From Arthrobacter globiformis (GTDB lineage: Bacteria > Actinomycetota > Actinomycetes > Actinomycetales > Micrococcaceae), in NCBI RefSeq assembly GCF_003261175.1, contig NZ_QLNP01000017.1, positions 1 to 64,000 of the forward strand: 64,000 nt of DNA. Direction: 5' to 3'. The notes beneath the pieces are model-generated. The model made no database searches and was not told where the DNA came from. It saw nothing but the letters and a program-made list of their open reading frames with translations. Made by a program: the position numbers and the translations under genes. This document shows, one piece after another, positions 16,082-25,457 of this stretch (its first letter is position 1; each line of letters begins with the position of its first letter).

Positions 16082-17479
16082 CTAGTGGGCGACGCGGGGC
16101 GCTATGGCGACCGCGGCTACGGCGATCACCGCGGTCAGCACGAAGACGCCGGCGAAGGAGGCCGCCGTCGTCGTAAATGCCGTGAACACGATTCCCGTGG
16201 CGGCGAGCGCGAGGGCACCGCCCAGGGAATCGGAAATGGACATCGCGGAGCTGTTGAAGCCTTCCGTGTCCGGCGTGGAAAGGGCCAGCGTCATCACGCT
16301 CAGCCTTGGATACGCCAGCCCCATCCCGCCGCCGGCAAGCACCCAGCCGGCAATGGCGATGGCGGCCGGCCAGCCAAGCGCCGTCGTCACCAGCGCCAGG
16401 GCAATCGCCAGCAGCACCATCACGGAGCCGATCCGCACGGCGGCCGGGCTGGCCAGCCGCCCGCCCAGACGGCTCTGGACGCCCGACGCCGCTGCCCAGG
16501 CGAGGGCTCCGCCGGTCAAGGTCAGACCGGCGAACGTTGGCGAGAAGGCGTAACGCTCCACAAGCAGGTACGGCAGGTACACCTCGGCACCGAAGAAACC
16601 GGCCGCCACCAGCCCGCGGATCAGGATCACGCTGGGCAGGCCCCGCCGGGCGGTGAGGGTTCCGCGCGGCACCAGCGGCCTGACGGCCAGCAGGGCAATC
16701 ACGACGGCGGCCCCCGCCGCGAGCGGTCCGGCCACCGGAAGCCCGGCGGACAGGTTCAGGCCCAGCACCGCCAGCGCGGCCAGGGCCGCCCAGGCGAGCC
16801 GCCCCAGCGCCCAGGGCACCTGCCCGCCCACTGCATCTGAACCGTTCCCCTTCGCTGCGCCGTTCCCGTTCGCGTTGCCGGACCGGACGCCGCGCAGCGC
16901 GGGAAGGAGCATCGCCACGGCGGGGAGCACCAGCACGACGACTCCGAGGAACACCCAGTGCCAGCTCGCCAGCTGGGCCACAAGCCCGGCGGCGAACGGC
17001 CCCACAAGGGACGGGATGACCCACGCGGCGGAGAAGGCGGCGAAGATCTTGGGATGCAGGACCGGCGGATAGACCCTGGCCACCACCACGTACAGGGCCA
17101 CCGTCATGGCGCCGCCGCCCAGCCCCTGCACCAGCCTGCCGGCCACCACGGCCCACATCGTGCCGGCCGTCCCCGCCACGAGCAGTCCCAGCGCGAAGAC
17201 CGCCACGGAGGCGAGTAGCGGGCCGACGGGCCCGCGCCTGTCGGACCAGTTTCCGGCGCCCACCATGCCGATCACACCGGTGGCCAGCGGGCCGGCGAAG
17301 GCGAGCGCGTACAGGCCGGCCCCGCCAAGCTCCCGGCTCACCACGGGCATGACGGTGGTGACGGCGAGGGACTCGAACGCGGCGAGAAACACGAGGGCGC
17401 AGGCCCCCACGGTCACCAGCACGTAGGGCCGCTGGAGGATTCCGGCGCCGGGTGGAGCGGACACGGCAGATTCGTGCAT
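16082..17479 (-). CDS. MFS transporter, drug-efflux type
   Basis: The protein is 465 aa with 12-14 hydrophobic helices. It has a motif-A-like loop (GNWSDRRGPVGPLL) and the helix-4 arginine GRLVQGLGGGAM typical of drug:H+ antiporters. A short Asn/Gly-rich insert (GNANGNGAAKGNGSD) sits in the central loop. It starts 2 bp after the stop of the Lrp/AsnC regulator gene on the same strand, so the regulator probably controls this exporter. The substrate is not predictable. Confidence 0.86.
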   Translation of the reverse strand: MHESAVSAPPGAGILQRPYVLVTVGACALVFLAAFESLAVTTVMPVVSRELGGAGLYALAFAGPLATGVIGMVGAGNWSDRRGPVGPLLASVAVFALGLLVAGTAGTMWAVVAGRLVQGLGGGAMTVALYVVVARVYPPVLHPKIFAAFSAAWVIPSLVGPFAAGLVAQLASWHWVFLGVVVLVLPAVAMLLPALRGVRSGNANGNGAAKGNGSDAVGGQVPWALGRLAWAALAALAVLGLNLSAGLPVAGPLAAGAAVVIALLAVRPLVPRGTLTARRGLPSVILIRGLVAAGFFGAEVYLPYLLVERYAFSPTFAGLTLTGGALAWAAASGVQSRLGGRLASPAAVRIGSVMVLLAIALALVTTALGWPAAIAIAGWVLAGGGMGLAYPRLSVMTLALSTPDTEGFNSSAMSISDSLGGALALAATGIVFTAFTTTAASFAGVFVLTAVIAVAAVAIAPRVAH

Positions 17480-17481
17480 GG

Positions 17482-18554
17482 TCAGCCCACCAGCTCGGGG
17501 GCGCCGGTGGTCACGGCGACAACGTCACCGCTGGCCGTCGAATCGGGGTTGAGCATCCAGCCCACCCGTTTGACCGTCCTCAGCATGACCACGCTCTCCA
17601 CCAGCTCGATGCCCGGGATGCGCTGCTGAAGGGCCAGCTCCGCGGTCATGACATCCGCCAGCGACTGCAGCCACATAATGATGACGAAGTTGGTGCGCCC
17701 GGTGGTGGAGGCGCTCAGCCGCACGTTCCGGAAACTGCGGAGCTCCTCGGCCGCCGCCTCATGCTGGCCCGGCGGGACGTTGGCGAACCAGTGGCAGGTC
17801 ACCGGGAAGCCCGAATACCGCTGCGCAATCTCGCAGCGGAAGGAGAGTACGCCGCTGGCAAGCACCCTGTTCAGCTGGCGCTGCACCGTGGCCGGATGCC
17901 GGTCCAGAGCCCGGGCGATTTCGGCCGCCGTCGCCCGGCCGTCCGTCGACAGGAAAGGCAGGATCGCCAGGTGGCTGGCGGGCAGCGGCTCCCCCACCGC
18001 CCCCGAGGGTGCCGACCCTGCGGCCTCGGGACCGGCGAGCGCCCGGAGCGCCTGGAGTTGGCTCCGGTTGAGGACGTTGATGCGCCAGGCGTAGGCGCCG
18101 GTGTGCAGCCGTGTGGCCAGTGAGGTCTGGTACTTGACCAGCCCCTCGATGGCGTGCAGCTTCGACGCCACAGCGGTGAAGTGCTGCAGGGAGCCCGTGA
18201 TGACCGTCAGCATCAGGTCCCGGTTGCTCGCTGCCTCCTCCACGGTGACGATCTCGGGCACCGCCGCCAGCGCCCGGGTGACCTCCGCCCGGCGGTGGAC
18301 TCGCACTCGACATCAACGAAGGCGAGGCACATTTTCTTCGGATCCCCCATCGGATGAGCCGTGACCCAGGCGGCACCGGCGGCGGTGAGGCGCTCCCACC
18401 GCGCGGCCAGGGTGGTGGCGTGCACGCCCAGGACCTCCGCGGCGTCGGCCCAGCTCAGCCGCGGTGCGATCTGTAGGGCGTTGATCAGCGCGAGGTCTTC
18501 TTCGGTGACGTCCAGCGGTTCTCTCCCCGGTTGGGTAATGCACGAATCCTGCAT
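17482..18554 (-). pseudogene. Lrp/AsnC-family double-domain regulator, frameshifted
   Basis: The ATG at 18554 begins a frame encoding a first AsnC-type HTH (EDLALINALQIAPRLSWADAAEVLGV, LAARWERL) through KKMCLAFVDVECE. The homology then jumps frame near 18,298-18,303 and continues as VHRRAEVTRALAAVPEIVTVEEAASNRDLM, followed by a second HTH (HLAILPFLSTDGRATAAEIARALDRHPATVQRQL) and a second ligand-binding domain to 17482. One missing G (GAGTCC for GAGGTCC) explains it. Intact, it would be a protein of about 357 aa with two HTH/RAM units, a known actinobacterial type. Whether the shift is real or a sequencing error cannot be told here. It precedes the MFS exporter by 2 bp and diverges from the amidohydrolase. 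Confidence 0.85.
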
Positions 18555-18654
18555 TTTGGTTAGGGCTTTTGCATCTTTCCAGCACTTCGGACGGATGTGA
18601 AGCAGGCCACTCCAGAATAGACCCACAGCACCGGACCACCAACGAGGAGAACAC

Positions 18655-19953
18655 GTGCCGATTGCCGCAGACGCCTGCCACATGCAGGAAGACCTTGCCC
18701 GGTTCCGCCACAGCCTGCACCGGGAACCCGAAATCGGACTGCAGCTGCCGCGGACGCAGGAGAAGGTGCTGAAGGCCCTGGAGGGCCTGCCGTACGAAAT
18801 CACTCTGGGCAAAGAGACGACGTCGGTCACCGCAGTGCTGCGCGGCGGGGCTTCCGCCGGCGGAACTAAAGACACCGCACCCGCCGTGCTGCCGCCCGCG
18901 GTGCTGCCGCCTGCCGTGCTCCCGCCTGCCGTGCTCCTTAGGGCGGATATGGACGGGCTTCCCGTGCAGGAGAAGACCGGCGTCGGTTACAGCTCCACCA
19001 TCGACGGCGCCATGCACGCCTGCGGCCATGACCTCCACACCTCCATGCTCACCGGCGCAGCCACCCTCCTCGCCGAGCGCCGGCACCGGCTGGCGGGCGA
19101 CGTCGTCCTGATGTTCCAGCCCGGCGAGGAAGGCTTCGACGGCGCCAGCTACATGATCCGCGAAGGCGTCCTGGACGCAGCCGGCCGGCGCGTTGACGCC
19201 GCCTACGGCATGCACGTGTTCTCCTCCCTTGAACCGCACGGAACGTTCTGCACCAAGCCCGGCGTGATGCTCAGTGCCTCCGACGGCCTGGTGGTCACCG
19301 TGCTCGGCGCCGGCGGCCACGGCTCCGCCCCGCATTCGGCCAAGGATCCCGTGACGGCCGCGGCCGAGATGGTCACGGCCCTGCAGGTCATGGTCACGCG
19401 CCAGTTCAACATGTTCGATCCCGTGGTTCTCTCCGTCGGCGTCCTCCACGCGGGCACCAAGCGCAACGTCATCCCGGAAACGGCCCGGATCGAGGCCACC
19501 ATCCGCACGTTCTCCGAGGAGAACCGGCAACGGATGATGGATGCCGTCCCGCGGCTGCTCAAGGGCATCGCCTCTGCACACGGCCTCGACGTCGACGTCG
19601 ACTACCAGCAGGAATACCCGCTCACCATCACCGACCAGGACGAGACGCACACCGCGGAAAAGGTCATCACCGAACTGTTCGGCGACTCGAGGCTCTCGCG
19701 GTGGGCCACGCCGCTCAGCGGCTCCGAGGACTTCTCCAGAGTCCTGGCCGAGGTGCCCGGCACGTTTGTCGGGCTGAGCGCCGTCCCCCGGGACGCGGAC
19801 CATGCCACTTCCCCGTTCAACCACTCGCCGTACGCAACGTTCGACGACGGCGTGCTGGCCGACGGGGCCGCGCTCTACGCGGAACTCGCAATCCACCGCC
19901 TGGACGCCCTGGCCGCCGCCGCCCGGGTCCCCGCTTCCGTTCCGGCCCTCTAG
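18655..19953 (+). CDS. M20-family amidohydrolase (hippurate hydrolase-like)
   Basis: The protein is 432 aa and starts with GTG, with AGGAG 7 nt upstream. It is a dinuclear zinc peptidase/aminoacylase: LRADMDGLPVQE, HACGHDLHTSML, QPGEEGFDGA and late H in SPFNHSPYATFDD supply the metal ligands. Such enzymes cleave N-acyl amino acids or hippurate-like amides. Just before LRADMD there is a four-fold PAVLP repeat (residues 76-95) encoded by a 15-bp tandem repeat. The MHS transporter 25 bp downstream probably imports the substrate, and the frameshifted Lrp/AsnC gene diverges upstream. Confidence 0.9.
   Translation: MPIAADACHMQEDLARFRHSLHREPEIGLQLPRTQEKVLKALEGLPYEITLGKETTSVTAVLRGGASAGGTKDTAPAVLPPAVLPPAVLPPAVLLRADMDGLPVQEKTGVGYSSTIDGAMHACGHDLHTSMLTGAATLLAERRHRLAGDVVLMFQPGEEGFDGASYMIREGVLDAAGRRVDAAYGMHVFSSLEPHGTFCTKPGVMLSASDGLVVTVLGAGGHGSAPHSAKDPVTAAAEMVTALQVMVTRQFNMFDPVVLSVGVLHAGTKRNVIPETARIEATIRTFSEENRQRMMDAVPRLLKGIASAHGLDVDVDYQQEYPLTITDQDETHTAEKVITELFGDSRLSRWATPLSGSEDFSRVLAEVPGTFVGLSAVPRDADHATSPFNHSPYATFDDGVLADGAALYAELAIHRLDALAAAARVPASVPAL
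18880..18939 (+). repeat. Four tandem 15-bp units inside the amidohydrolase
   Basis: Four units of the form CCCGCCGTGCTGCCG encode PAVLP x3 and PAVLL. Units 3 and 4 share CCTGCCGTGCTC while units 1 and 2 differ at single bases. The array expands the strand before the LRADMD active-site loop. Confidence 0.9.
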
Positions 19954-19978
19954 CCCGCCCACTCCAGGGAGACAACCC

Positions 19979-21268
19979 ATGACCGCCATCATCAACACCC
20001 AGCGCGAGGGCCGGATCACGACCCGCAAGACCATCATCGGCACCGGCATCGGAAACGCCGTCGAATGGTACGACTGGGCCATCTACGCCACTTTCACGCC
20101 CTTCATCGCCAGCCAGCTGTTCAGCAAGTCCGACCCCGCTTCAGCCGTGCTGTCCACGCTGGCGATCTTCGCCGTCGGCTTCGTTGCCCGTCCTTTCGGA
20201 GGTTTCCTGTTCGGTTGGATCGGTGACCGGGTGGGCCGCAAGGCGTCCATGACGCTCGCCGTCGGCCTGGCGTCGCTGGGCAGCCTCATGATCGGCGTCG
20301 CCCCCACCTTCGCCAGCGTCGGGGCCTTCGCGTCGCTGATGCTGCTGGTGGCCCGGCTGGTCCAGGGCCTGGCCCACGGCGGCGAGCTGCCGTCGTCGCA
20401 GACCTATCTGTCTGAAATGGCGCCCCGGGAGCACCGCGGCTTCTGGGCCACCCTGATCTACACCTCCGGGACGGTGGGGATCCTGTTCGGCACGCTGCTG
20501 GGCGCCGTCCTGAACATGGCACTGACCACTGAGGTCATGAACGCCTGGGGCTGGCGTATCCCGTTCCTGATCGGGGCCGCGATGGGCCTGTACGCACTGA
20601 TCATGCGGTCCCGGCTGCACGAGACGGACGTGTTCGAGGGCGAGTCCGCCACAGAGAAGCGCGCCCCGCTCTGGCCGCAGATTGTCCGGTACCGCAAGCA
20701 GGCGGTGCAGGTGATCGGCCTGACCGTGGGACTCACCGTCATCTACTACATCTGGGGCGTGGTGGCTCCCAGCTACGCCACCACCGCCCTGAAGATCGAC
20801 CGCGGCGAGGCACTCTGGGCCGGCGTCATCGGCAACATCGTCTTCATTGCCGCGCTTCCGGTCTGGGGCAAGCTATCGGACCGGATCGGCCGCAAGAAGG
20901 TGCTGTGGGCCGGCGCAATCGGTTCCGCGGTCATGCACTTCCCGATGACGTGGCTGCTGAAGGATTCCGCCTGGCAGCTGGCCGTGGGCATGTCCGTGAT
21001 GCTCATCTTCATCGCCGCGAGCGCCGCCATCGTTCCGGCCGTGTACGCCGAGCTGTTCCCCACCAGCATCCGCACCGTGGGCGTGGGCGTGCCGTACTCC
21101 ATCTGCGTGGCGGTGTTCGGCGGCACGGCGCCCTACCTGCAGCAGTGGCTGGGCACCACCGTCCACATGCCGGACCTGTTCAACGTCTACGCGGTGGTGC
21201 TGCTGGCCGTCAGCATCGCGTTCATCTTCACCATCCCCGAGACCAGGGGCAAGGACCTGGCGCACTAG
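19979..21268 (+). CDS. MHS-family MFS transporter (metabolite:H+ symporter)
   Basis: The protein is 429 aa from the ATG at 19979, with CAGGGAG upstream; a longer open frame exists but lacks support. It has 12 helices. The N-terminus GTGIGNAVEWYDWAIYATFTPFIASQLF is the signature of the metabolite:H+ symporter family (ShiA/ProP/KgtP relatives), with motif A GWIGDRVGRKASM and the repeated GKLSDRIGRKKVL in the second half. It probably imports an organic acid or N-acyl amino acid hydrolysed by the upstream M20 enzyme. Confidence 0.9.
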   Translation: MTAIINTQREGRITTRKTIIGTGIGNAVEWYDWAIYATFTPFIASQLFSKSDPASAVLSTLAIFAVGFVARPFGGFLFGWIGDRVGRKASMTLAVGLASLGSLMIGVAPTFASVGAFASLMLLVARLVQGLAHGGELPSSQTYLSEMAPREHRGFWATLIYTSGTVGILFGTLLGAVLNMALTTEVMNAWGWRIPFLIGAAMGLYALIMRSRLHETDVFEGESATEKRAPLWPQIVRYRKQAVQVIGLTVGLTVIYYIWGVVAPSYATTALKIDRGEALWAGVIGNIVFIAALPVWGKLSDRIGRKKVLWAGAIGSAVMHFPMTWLLKDSAWQLAVGMSVMLIFIAASAAIVPAVYAELFPTSIRTVGVGVPYSICVAVFGGTAPYLQQWLGTTVHMPDLFNVYAVVLLAVSIAFIFTIPETRGKDLAH

Positions 21269-21280
21269 CCCTTCCCCCTT

Positions 21281-21346
21281 CCCAACTGACTCGCAGTTGT
21301 TGTCGTTTTGAGCCCTCATAACGACAACAACTGCTAGTCAGTTGGG
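21281..21346. repeat. 66-bp palindromic repeat, copy 1
   Basis: CCCAACTGACTCGCAGTTG and onward to TTGTCGTT pairs with AACGACAACAACTGC and AGTCAGTTGGG around a 12-nt loop. It begins 12 nt after the transporter stop, where it can terminate transcription. A second copy of the same length with nearly the same arms lies at 54472-54537, so this is a dispersed genomic element. Confidence 0.85.
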
Positions 21347-21450
21347 TGCTCACAGGCCGTCATCACATTTTTACCGTCAATTCAGCGCGGCCAGTTTGAT
21401 GTCTTCTACTGAGCAGCCACTACCGCCCCTGAATTCCGGGGCTTCACCGG

Positions 21451-22698
21451 TCAGCGCGCCCAGAGCGGCCACAGGCGCTCGGCCCGGCGGCGGACCTGGG
21501 AGTAAGGCACATCCGCACTTTTGGCCTGCTCGAAGATGCTCAACCCCAGCATTGACGTGGCAAGCGCACGAACCGTGTGGAACCGGTTTTCGAAGAGGCT
21601 TCGTTCACTGATCCAGGACACCGCGTCGGCTTCCGGCTTCCACCGTTCCGTGTACGTTTCGGCCGCCTGCGGCAACCGGTCCGGCGAACTGCCGGTGTCC
21701 CGGATGCACTGGTCCAAGACCATGGCTGATTCCATTGCCCCGTTCACTCCCTGTCCTATCGGCGGGTAAGGCGCGGCTGCGTCCCCGATCAGGACTGCTT
21801 TGCCGCCATGGAACTGGGAACAGGTCAGGCTGCGTCCGATGTGGTAGCACGTCCGGTTGGCGAAGGCCGATACCTGTTCGTCGCCAGCGAATTCAAGAAC
21901 CCGGGGACACCGCGTCTGCAGAAATCTGCGTGCCTCCTCCGGTCCGGAGAACCGGATCTTCTCCTTCGTTCCGATGGCACAAAACCACCGGGCCGACTCC
22001 TGCCCGGCATCACCCTTTATGGCGCCCGCCACGCAGAAGGGCCGGGTCGAAAGTCCGTGGAGATAGTTCTTGTCCAGCCGGTCCCCGACGTTATCGAGCT
22101 CTATCATCGTGCAGTAGTTGGGAAAGGACTTGGAGGTGACTGTAAACCCGGGAATGCGGGCCCGAAGCGCCGACCGAACTGTGGATCCGGCCCCGTCGGC
22201 CCCAACAAGCAGGCCGAATGTCCTGATGTCCAATTCCCCGGATCGTTGGCGGGATCTCAGTGAACCTGTGACTGGGTCGACGCCTTCCACGTTGGTTTCA
22301 AACTCCATTGCCACCCTGTCCTTATATTGGTCGAGGACCGACATGAGCGCCCGGAGGATGTCGCCCCGTGACCCGGTCCACCCGGGCAATGTCCACTCCT
22401 CCGTTCCTCGACCCGGGATTTTGAGGCCCTTAAAACGGAATATGCGGCGGTCGAACTCCTCCACGGCCTCGATGTGGCGGAGTGCCTTGAGCCCATGGCC
22501 CGAGATGTCGATGGTGTAGGAACGGTCCGGATTGAACCGCGGCGCAACGTCGGGAGGGACGTCGCGTTCGATGACGGTGGCCGACAGTCCGCGCCGGGCA
22601 AGGGAAATTGCGAGTACCAGCCCTGCCGGTCCCGCCCCGAGGATGGCTATGGTGCCCGGGGAAGTCGCTGGTTCAGAGAGGAATGCAGATGGTTCCAT
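21451..22698 (-). CDS. FAD-dependent monooxygenase (kynurenine 3-monooxygenase-like)
   Basis: The protein is 415 aa from the ATG at 22698, preceded by CAGGAAAC; a 10-residue longer form starts at 22728. The N-terminus carries the FAD Rossmann motif IAILGAGPAGLVLAISLARRG, the middle has the DG motif LLVGADGAGSTVRSALR, and the second FAD motif reads AVLIGDAAAPYPPIGQGVNGAMESAMVL. The order and the NYCTMIELD/KNYLHGLSTRPF region resemble kynurenine 3-monooxygenase more than salicylate hydroxylases. No tryptophan-catabolic genes lie beside it, so the substrate is uncertain. Confidence 0.85.
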   Translation of the reverse strand: MEPSAFLSEPATSPGTIAILGAGPAGLVLAISLARRGLSATVIERDVPPDVAPRFNPDRSYTIDISGHGLKALRHIEAVEEFDRRIFRFKGLKIPGRGTEEWTLPGWTGSRGDILRALMSVLDQYKDRVAMEFETNVEGVDPVTGSLRSRQRSGELDIRTFGLLVGADGAGSTVRSALRARIPGFTVTSKSFPNYCTMIELDNVGDRLDKNYLHGLSTRPFCVAGAIKGDAGQESARWFCAIGTKEKIRFSGPEEARRFLQTRCPRVLEFAGDEQVSAFANRTCYHIGRSLTCSQFHGGKAVLIGDAAAPYPPIGQGVNGAMESAMVLDQCIRDTGSSPDRLPQAAETYTERWKPEADAVSWISERSLFENRFHTVRALATSMLGLSIFEQAKSADVPYSQVRRRAERLWPLWAR

Positions 22699-22869
22699 GG
22701 AGTTTCCTGAAGCTGCGTTGTAATGCATTCATCCGCCGTCACGGCGGGAAAACGTCCCCAGGGACGGGCGGCGGCTCATGAGCGTTTCCGTGGAAAGCCG
22801 GCGGAATAGCAACACTGTACGCCGCCCTGCTGCACGGCGTAACTGGCTTAGGCCGCCGAAAACCGCCGG

Positions 22870-22875
22870 TATTCT
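22870..22875 (+). promoter_or_regulatory. -10 box TATTCT before trmB
   Basis: TATTCT ends 7 nt before the ATG at 22883, with GGAGGGG in the interval. Confidence 0.45.
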
Positions 22876-22882
22876 GGAGGGG

Positions 22883-23815
22883 ATGAGCGAATCTCCCGAA
22901 TCCCCGCAGCCGCCGGCAAGTCCGAACCAGCCGAGGCCGGTCACGCCGGGAAGCCAGGCCTCCTACGGAACCTACGGCGGACGGCCGGTCAGCTTTGTTC
23001 GCCGCGGAACCCGGCTGCAGGGGCGCCGCCAGGCGGCCTGGGAGGAGCACTCCGGCCGCTGGGCCATCGACGTGCCCCGCCATATTGCCAACACCTCGGT
23101 CCACCCCGACTACACGTTTGATGCCGAAGCCGAGTTCGGGCGCAAGGCACCGCTGATCGTGGAGATCGGCTCAGGCCTGGGCGATGCCGTCTGCCATGCC
23201 GCGGAGGAAAACCCGGACACGGACTTCCTCGCCGTGGAGGTCTATACCCCCGGCCTGGCCAACACCATGATCAAGATCAACAGCCGTGGCTTGACCAACG
23301 TACGGGTCGTCGAGGCGAACGCTCCCGAGGTCCTGGCCACCATGCTCCCGGCCGGCTCGGTCAGCGAGCTGTGGGTTTTCTTCCCGGACCCCTGGCACAA
23401 GTCCCGGCACCACAAGCGCCGCCTGATCCAGCCCGAATTCGCCGAGCTCGCCGCGAAGGCACTGAAGCCGGGCGGCCTCTGGCGCATCGCCACAGACTGG
23501 TCCAACTATGCGGTGCACGTGCGCGACGTCCTCGCCGGATCGGAGGCGTTCGAAAACCTTCACAACGGCGAGCGCAGTGGTCCCGAAAGCCCCCTCACCC
23601 ACGTGTGGCAGACCGGCGTCGAGTCGCTGGTGGGCGGCGCGCCGGTCAAGGAAGGACGGGCGCCCGTGAGCACGGAACACACGGGGCCCAACGAGGGCAT
23701 CGACGAAAGAGGCGGCTGGGCGCCCCGCTTCGAGGGCCGTATCCGCACCAGCTTCGAGAGCAAGGCGCACGAAGCCGGCCGCATGATTTTCGACCTCTGC
23801 TACCGGCGGGTTTAA
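22883..23815 (+). CDS. trmB: tRNA (guanine-N7-)-methyltransferase
   Basis: This 310-aa enzyme makes m7G46 in the tRNA variable loop. The start at 22883 has GGAGGGG and removes an unlikely upstream extension. After a Pro/Ser-rich N-terminus of about 50 residues come IVEIGSGLGD (SAM motif), the FLAVEVYTPGLANTMIK loop, VFFPDPWHKSRHHKRRL (catalytic PDPWxK region) and the late GRIRTSFESKAHEAGR motif. About 35 residues near 255-290 (VKEGRAPVSTEHTGPNEG) are an insertion relative to the E. coli enzyme. Confidence 0.95.
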   Translation: MSESPESPQPPASPNQPRPVTPGSQASYGTYGGRPVSFVRRGTRLQGRRQAAWEEHSGRWAIDVPRHIANTSVHPDYTFDAEAEFGRKAPLIVEIGSGLGDAVCHAAEENPDTDFLAVEVYTPGLANTMIKINSRGLTNVRVVEANAPEVLATMLPAGSVSELWVFFPDPWHKSRHHKRRLIQPEFAELAAKALKPGGLWRIATDWSNYAVHVRDVLAGSEAFENLHNGERSGPESPLTHVWQTGVESLVGGAPVKEGRAPVSTEHTGPNEGIDERGGWAPRFEGRIRTSFESKAHEAGRMIFDLCYRRV

Positions 23816-23866
23816 CCCCGTCCGGGACCTCTGTTCCCGGGCGCCCCGCCGTGGCACGATAAGCCT

Positions 23867-24727
23867 GTGGCGGAGTGTCACAGCAGTTGCCGGCGCGGAG
23901 GAACGATCATCAAACGAGAACTGAGAAGCGCAGCCGGCAAAGCAGAGGACGTCACGAACTCGAAGCCTCTCGAAATGCTGGCACGCGGTGGATTTGCAGT
24001 GAGCGGTGTGCTCCACATCCTGGTCGGCCTCATTACCTTAGGGCTCGCCCGGGGCCGTGGCGGCCGCGCGGATGTGAGCGGCGCCGTCGCCGAACTTGCC
24101 AGCCAGCCCGCCGGGCCGGTGCTTCTGTGGTGCAGCTTTGCCGGATGTGTGGCGCTGGCCCTGTGGCAGGCCGGTGATGCGATTTTCGATTTCGAGCGGT
24201 TGCCCACTAAGCACAAGGCCGGCAAGAAACTGCAGGCCGCAGCACAGGCTGTCGTGTATGCCGGGCTGGCATTCACGCTGGCCGCCTTCGCCCGCGGCGC
24301 CGGCAAGGACAACCGGGAATCAACCAGCGACTTCACGGTCAATCTGATGAAGGCACCGGGCGGCATCCTGCTTTTGGTGCTGATCGGTGCCGGGGTTGCC
24401 GTCGTTGGGATCATCTACGCGGTCCGCGGGTTCAAAAAGTCCTTTGAGAAGCACATCAATCCGCCGTCTAGCCCGGGCGGACGCAAAGCCATCACCGCCC
24501 TCGGGATGGCGGGCTATGTGGCCAAGGGCGTCGCCCTGTTTGTGACAGGCCTGCTGATAGTCATCGCCACCATCACTGTCCACCCCGAGCAGTCGACAGG
24601 TCTCGACGGCGGGCTCCGCGCACTCCGGGAACAGCCCTACGGTGTGTACGTGCTGGCCGCGGTGGGCGCCGGACTTATTTGCTACGGGGCCTTCACGGTG
24701 GTGCGGGCGCGGCTCGCCAAGATGTGA
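23867..24727 (+). CDS. DUF1206 membrane protein
   Basis: The protein is 286 aa from a GTG. It contains three repeated two-helix units, each with a glycine-rich start: LARGGFAVSGVLHILVG, QAVVYAGLAFTLAAFARG and LGMAGYVAKGVALFVTG. This triple repeat is the DUF1206 pattern of Actinobacteria and Bacteroidetes. Function is unknown. The first 25 residues are hydrophilic, and a later start is possible. It lies 51 bp after trmB but has its own promoter-like GATAAG sequence. Confidence 0.87.
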   Translation: MAECHSSCRRGGTIIKRELRSAAGKAEDVTNSKPLEMLARGGFAVSGVLHILVGLITLGLARGRGGRADVSGAVAELASQPAGPVLLWCSFAGCVALALWQAGDAIFDFERLPTKHKAGKKLQAAAQAVVYAGLAFTLAAFARGAGKDNRESTSDFTVNLMKAPGGILLLVLIGAGVAVVGIIYAVRGFKKSFEKHINPPSSPGGRKAITALGMAGYVAKGVALFVTGLLIVIATITVHPEQSTGLDGGLRALREQPYGVYVLAAVGAGLICYGAFTVVRARLAKM

Positions 24728-24773
24728 GCTCGCCAAAAATGTGAGTCCGCCGGGCCAGCTCAGGTGAGACGGT

Positions 24774-25457
24774 TCACGTGCCCGGTACAGCGATGACGGC
24801 AATGGTCTGCTGCCGGTCGTTCCGCACTTCGACGCTGGCGATGCTCGTGTACTGCAGCGGCGTCGCGCTGGTGACCCGGACCCTTCCGCTCGGTGTCGCC
24901 ATCCACGCGCAGGCACGGTCCGCAACCCCGGCACGGTCCTTCACCCACAGTGAAAGCCGGCCGTTCTGGGGCAGGCTCCGTCCGTCGACGGCCAGTTCGG
25001 TTCCCCAGGTTTTCTTGACCATTCCCACCGTTACCTGCATGCCCGTATCGGCTTTGACCGAATAGCTGGCATCGGGCTTCGCGGCGGGGTCAAAGAGAGG
25101 CGCCGCCGCAAAACCCAGGGCGAGGCAGGCCGCGGCCACCACCCCAACGAGGGCCGTCAGCCGCCGTCGGGAATTACGACGGCGGGCCACCAGTTGGTCC
25201 AGTATCGGCTGGGGGACGGGGGACGGGGCCGGTAACGCGGCATCGGAGCCGTGCCGGCTTGCCGCCGGGACGGCGAGCGCCACTGCGTCCGGGACCGGCA
25301 CGGCATCCAGCAGTCCGGGCAGGGATTCCAGGTCCGACAGTTCACTGCGGCAGGTGTTGCACTGCTTAAGGTGCTCTTCGAAGCGCAGCCTCTCTGCGTC
25401 GTCGAGCCCTCCCAGCAGGTATGCCCCCAGCAGCTCATGGACTTCCTTGCCGTTCAC
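24774..25457 (-). CDS. Anti-sigma factor with zinc-finger N-terminus
   Basis: The protein is 227 aa. Residues 1-45 hold the ZAS-type motif (HELLGAYLLGGLDDAERLRFEEHLKQCNTC, giving H-x3-C-x2-C). A single transmembrane helix lies near residues 100-122 (LTALVGVVAAACLALGFAA), and the C-terminal 100 residues form an extracytoplasmic anti-sigma-K-like domain. Its start overlaps the sigma-gene stop by 4 bp. It should hold the upstream ECF sigma factor inactive at the membrane until a signal, possibly proteolytic or redox, releases it. Confidence 0.9.
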   Translation of the reverse strand: MNGKEVHELLGAYLLGGLDDAERLRFEEHLKQCNTCRSELSDLESLPGLLDAVPVPDAVALAVPAASRHGSDAALPAPSPVPQPILDQLVARRRNSRRRLTALVGVVAAACLALGFAAAPLFDPAAKPDASYSVKADTGMQVTVGMVKKTWGTELAVDGRSLPQNGRLSLWVKDRAGVADRACAWMATPSGRVRVTSATPLQYTSIASVEVRNDRQQTIAVIAVPGT

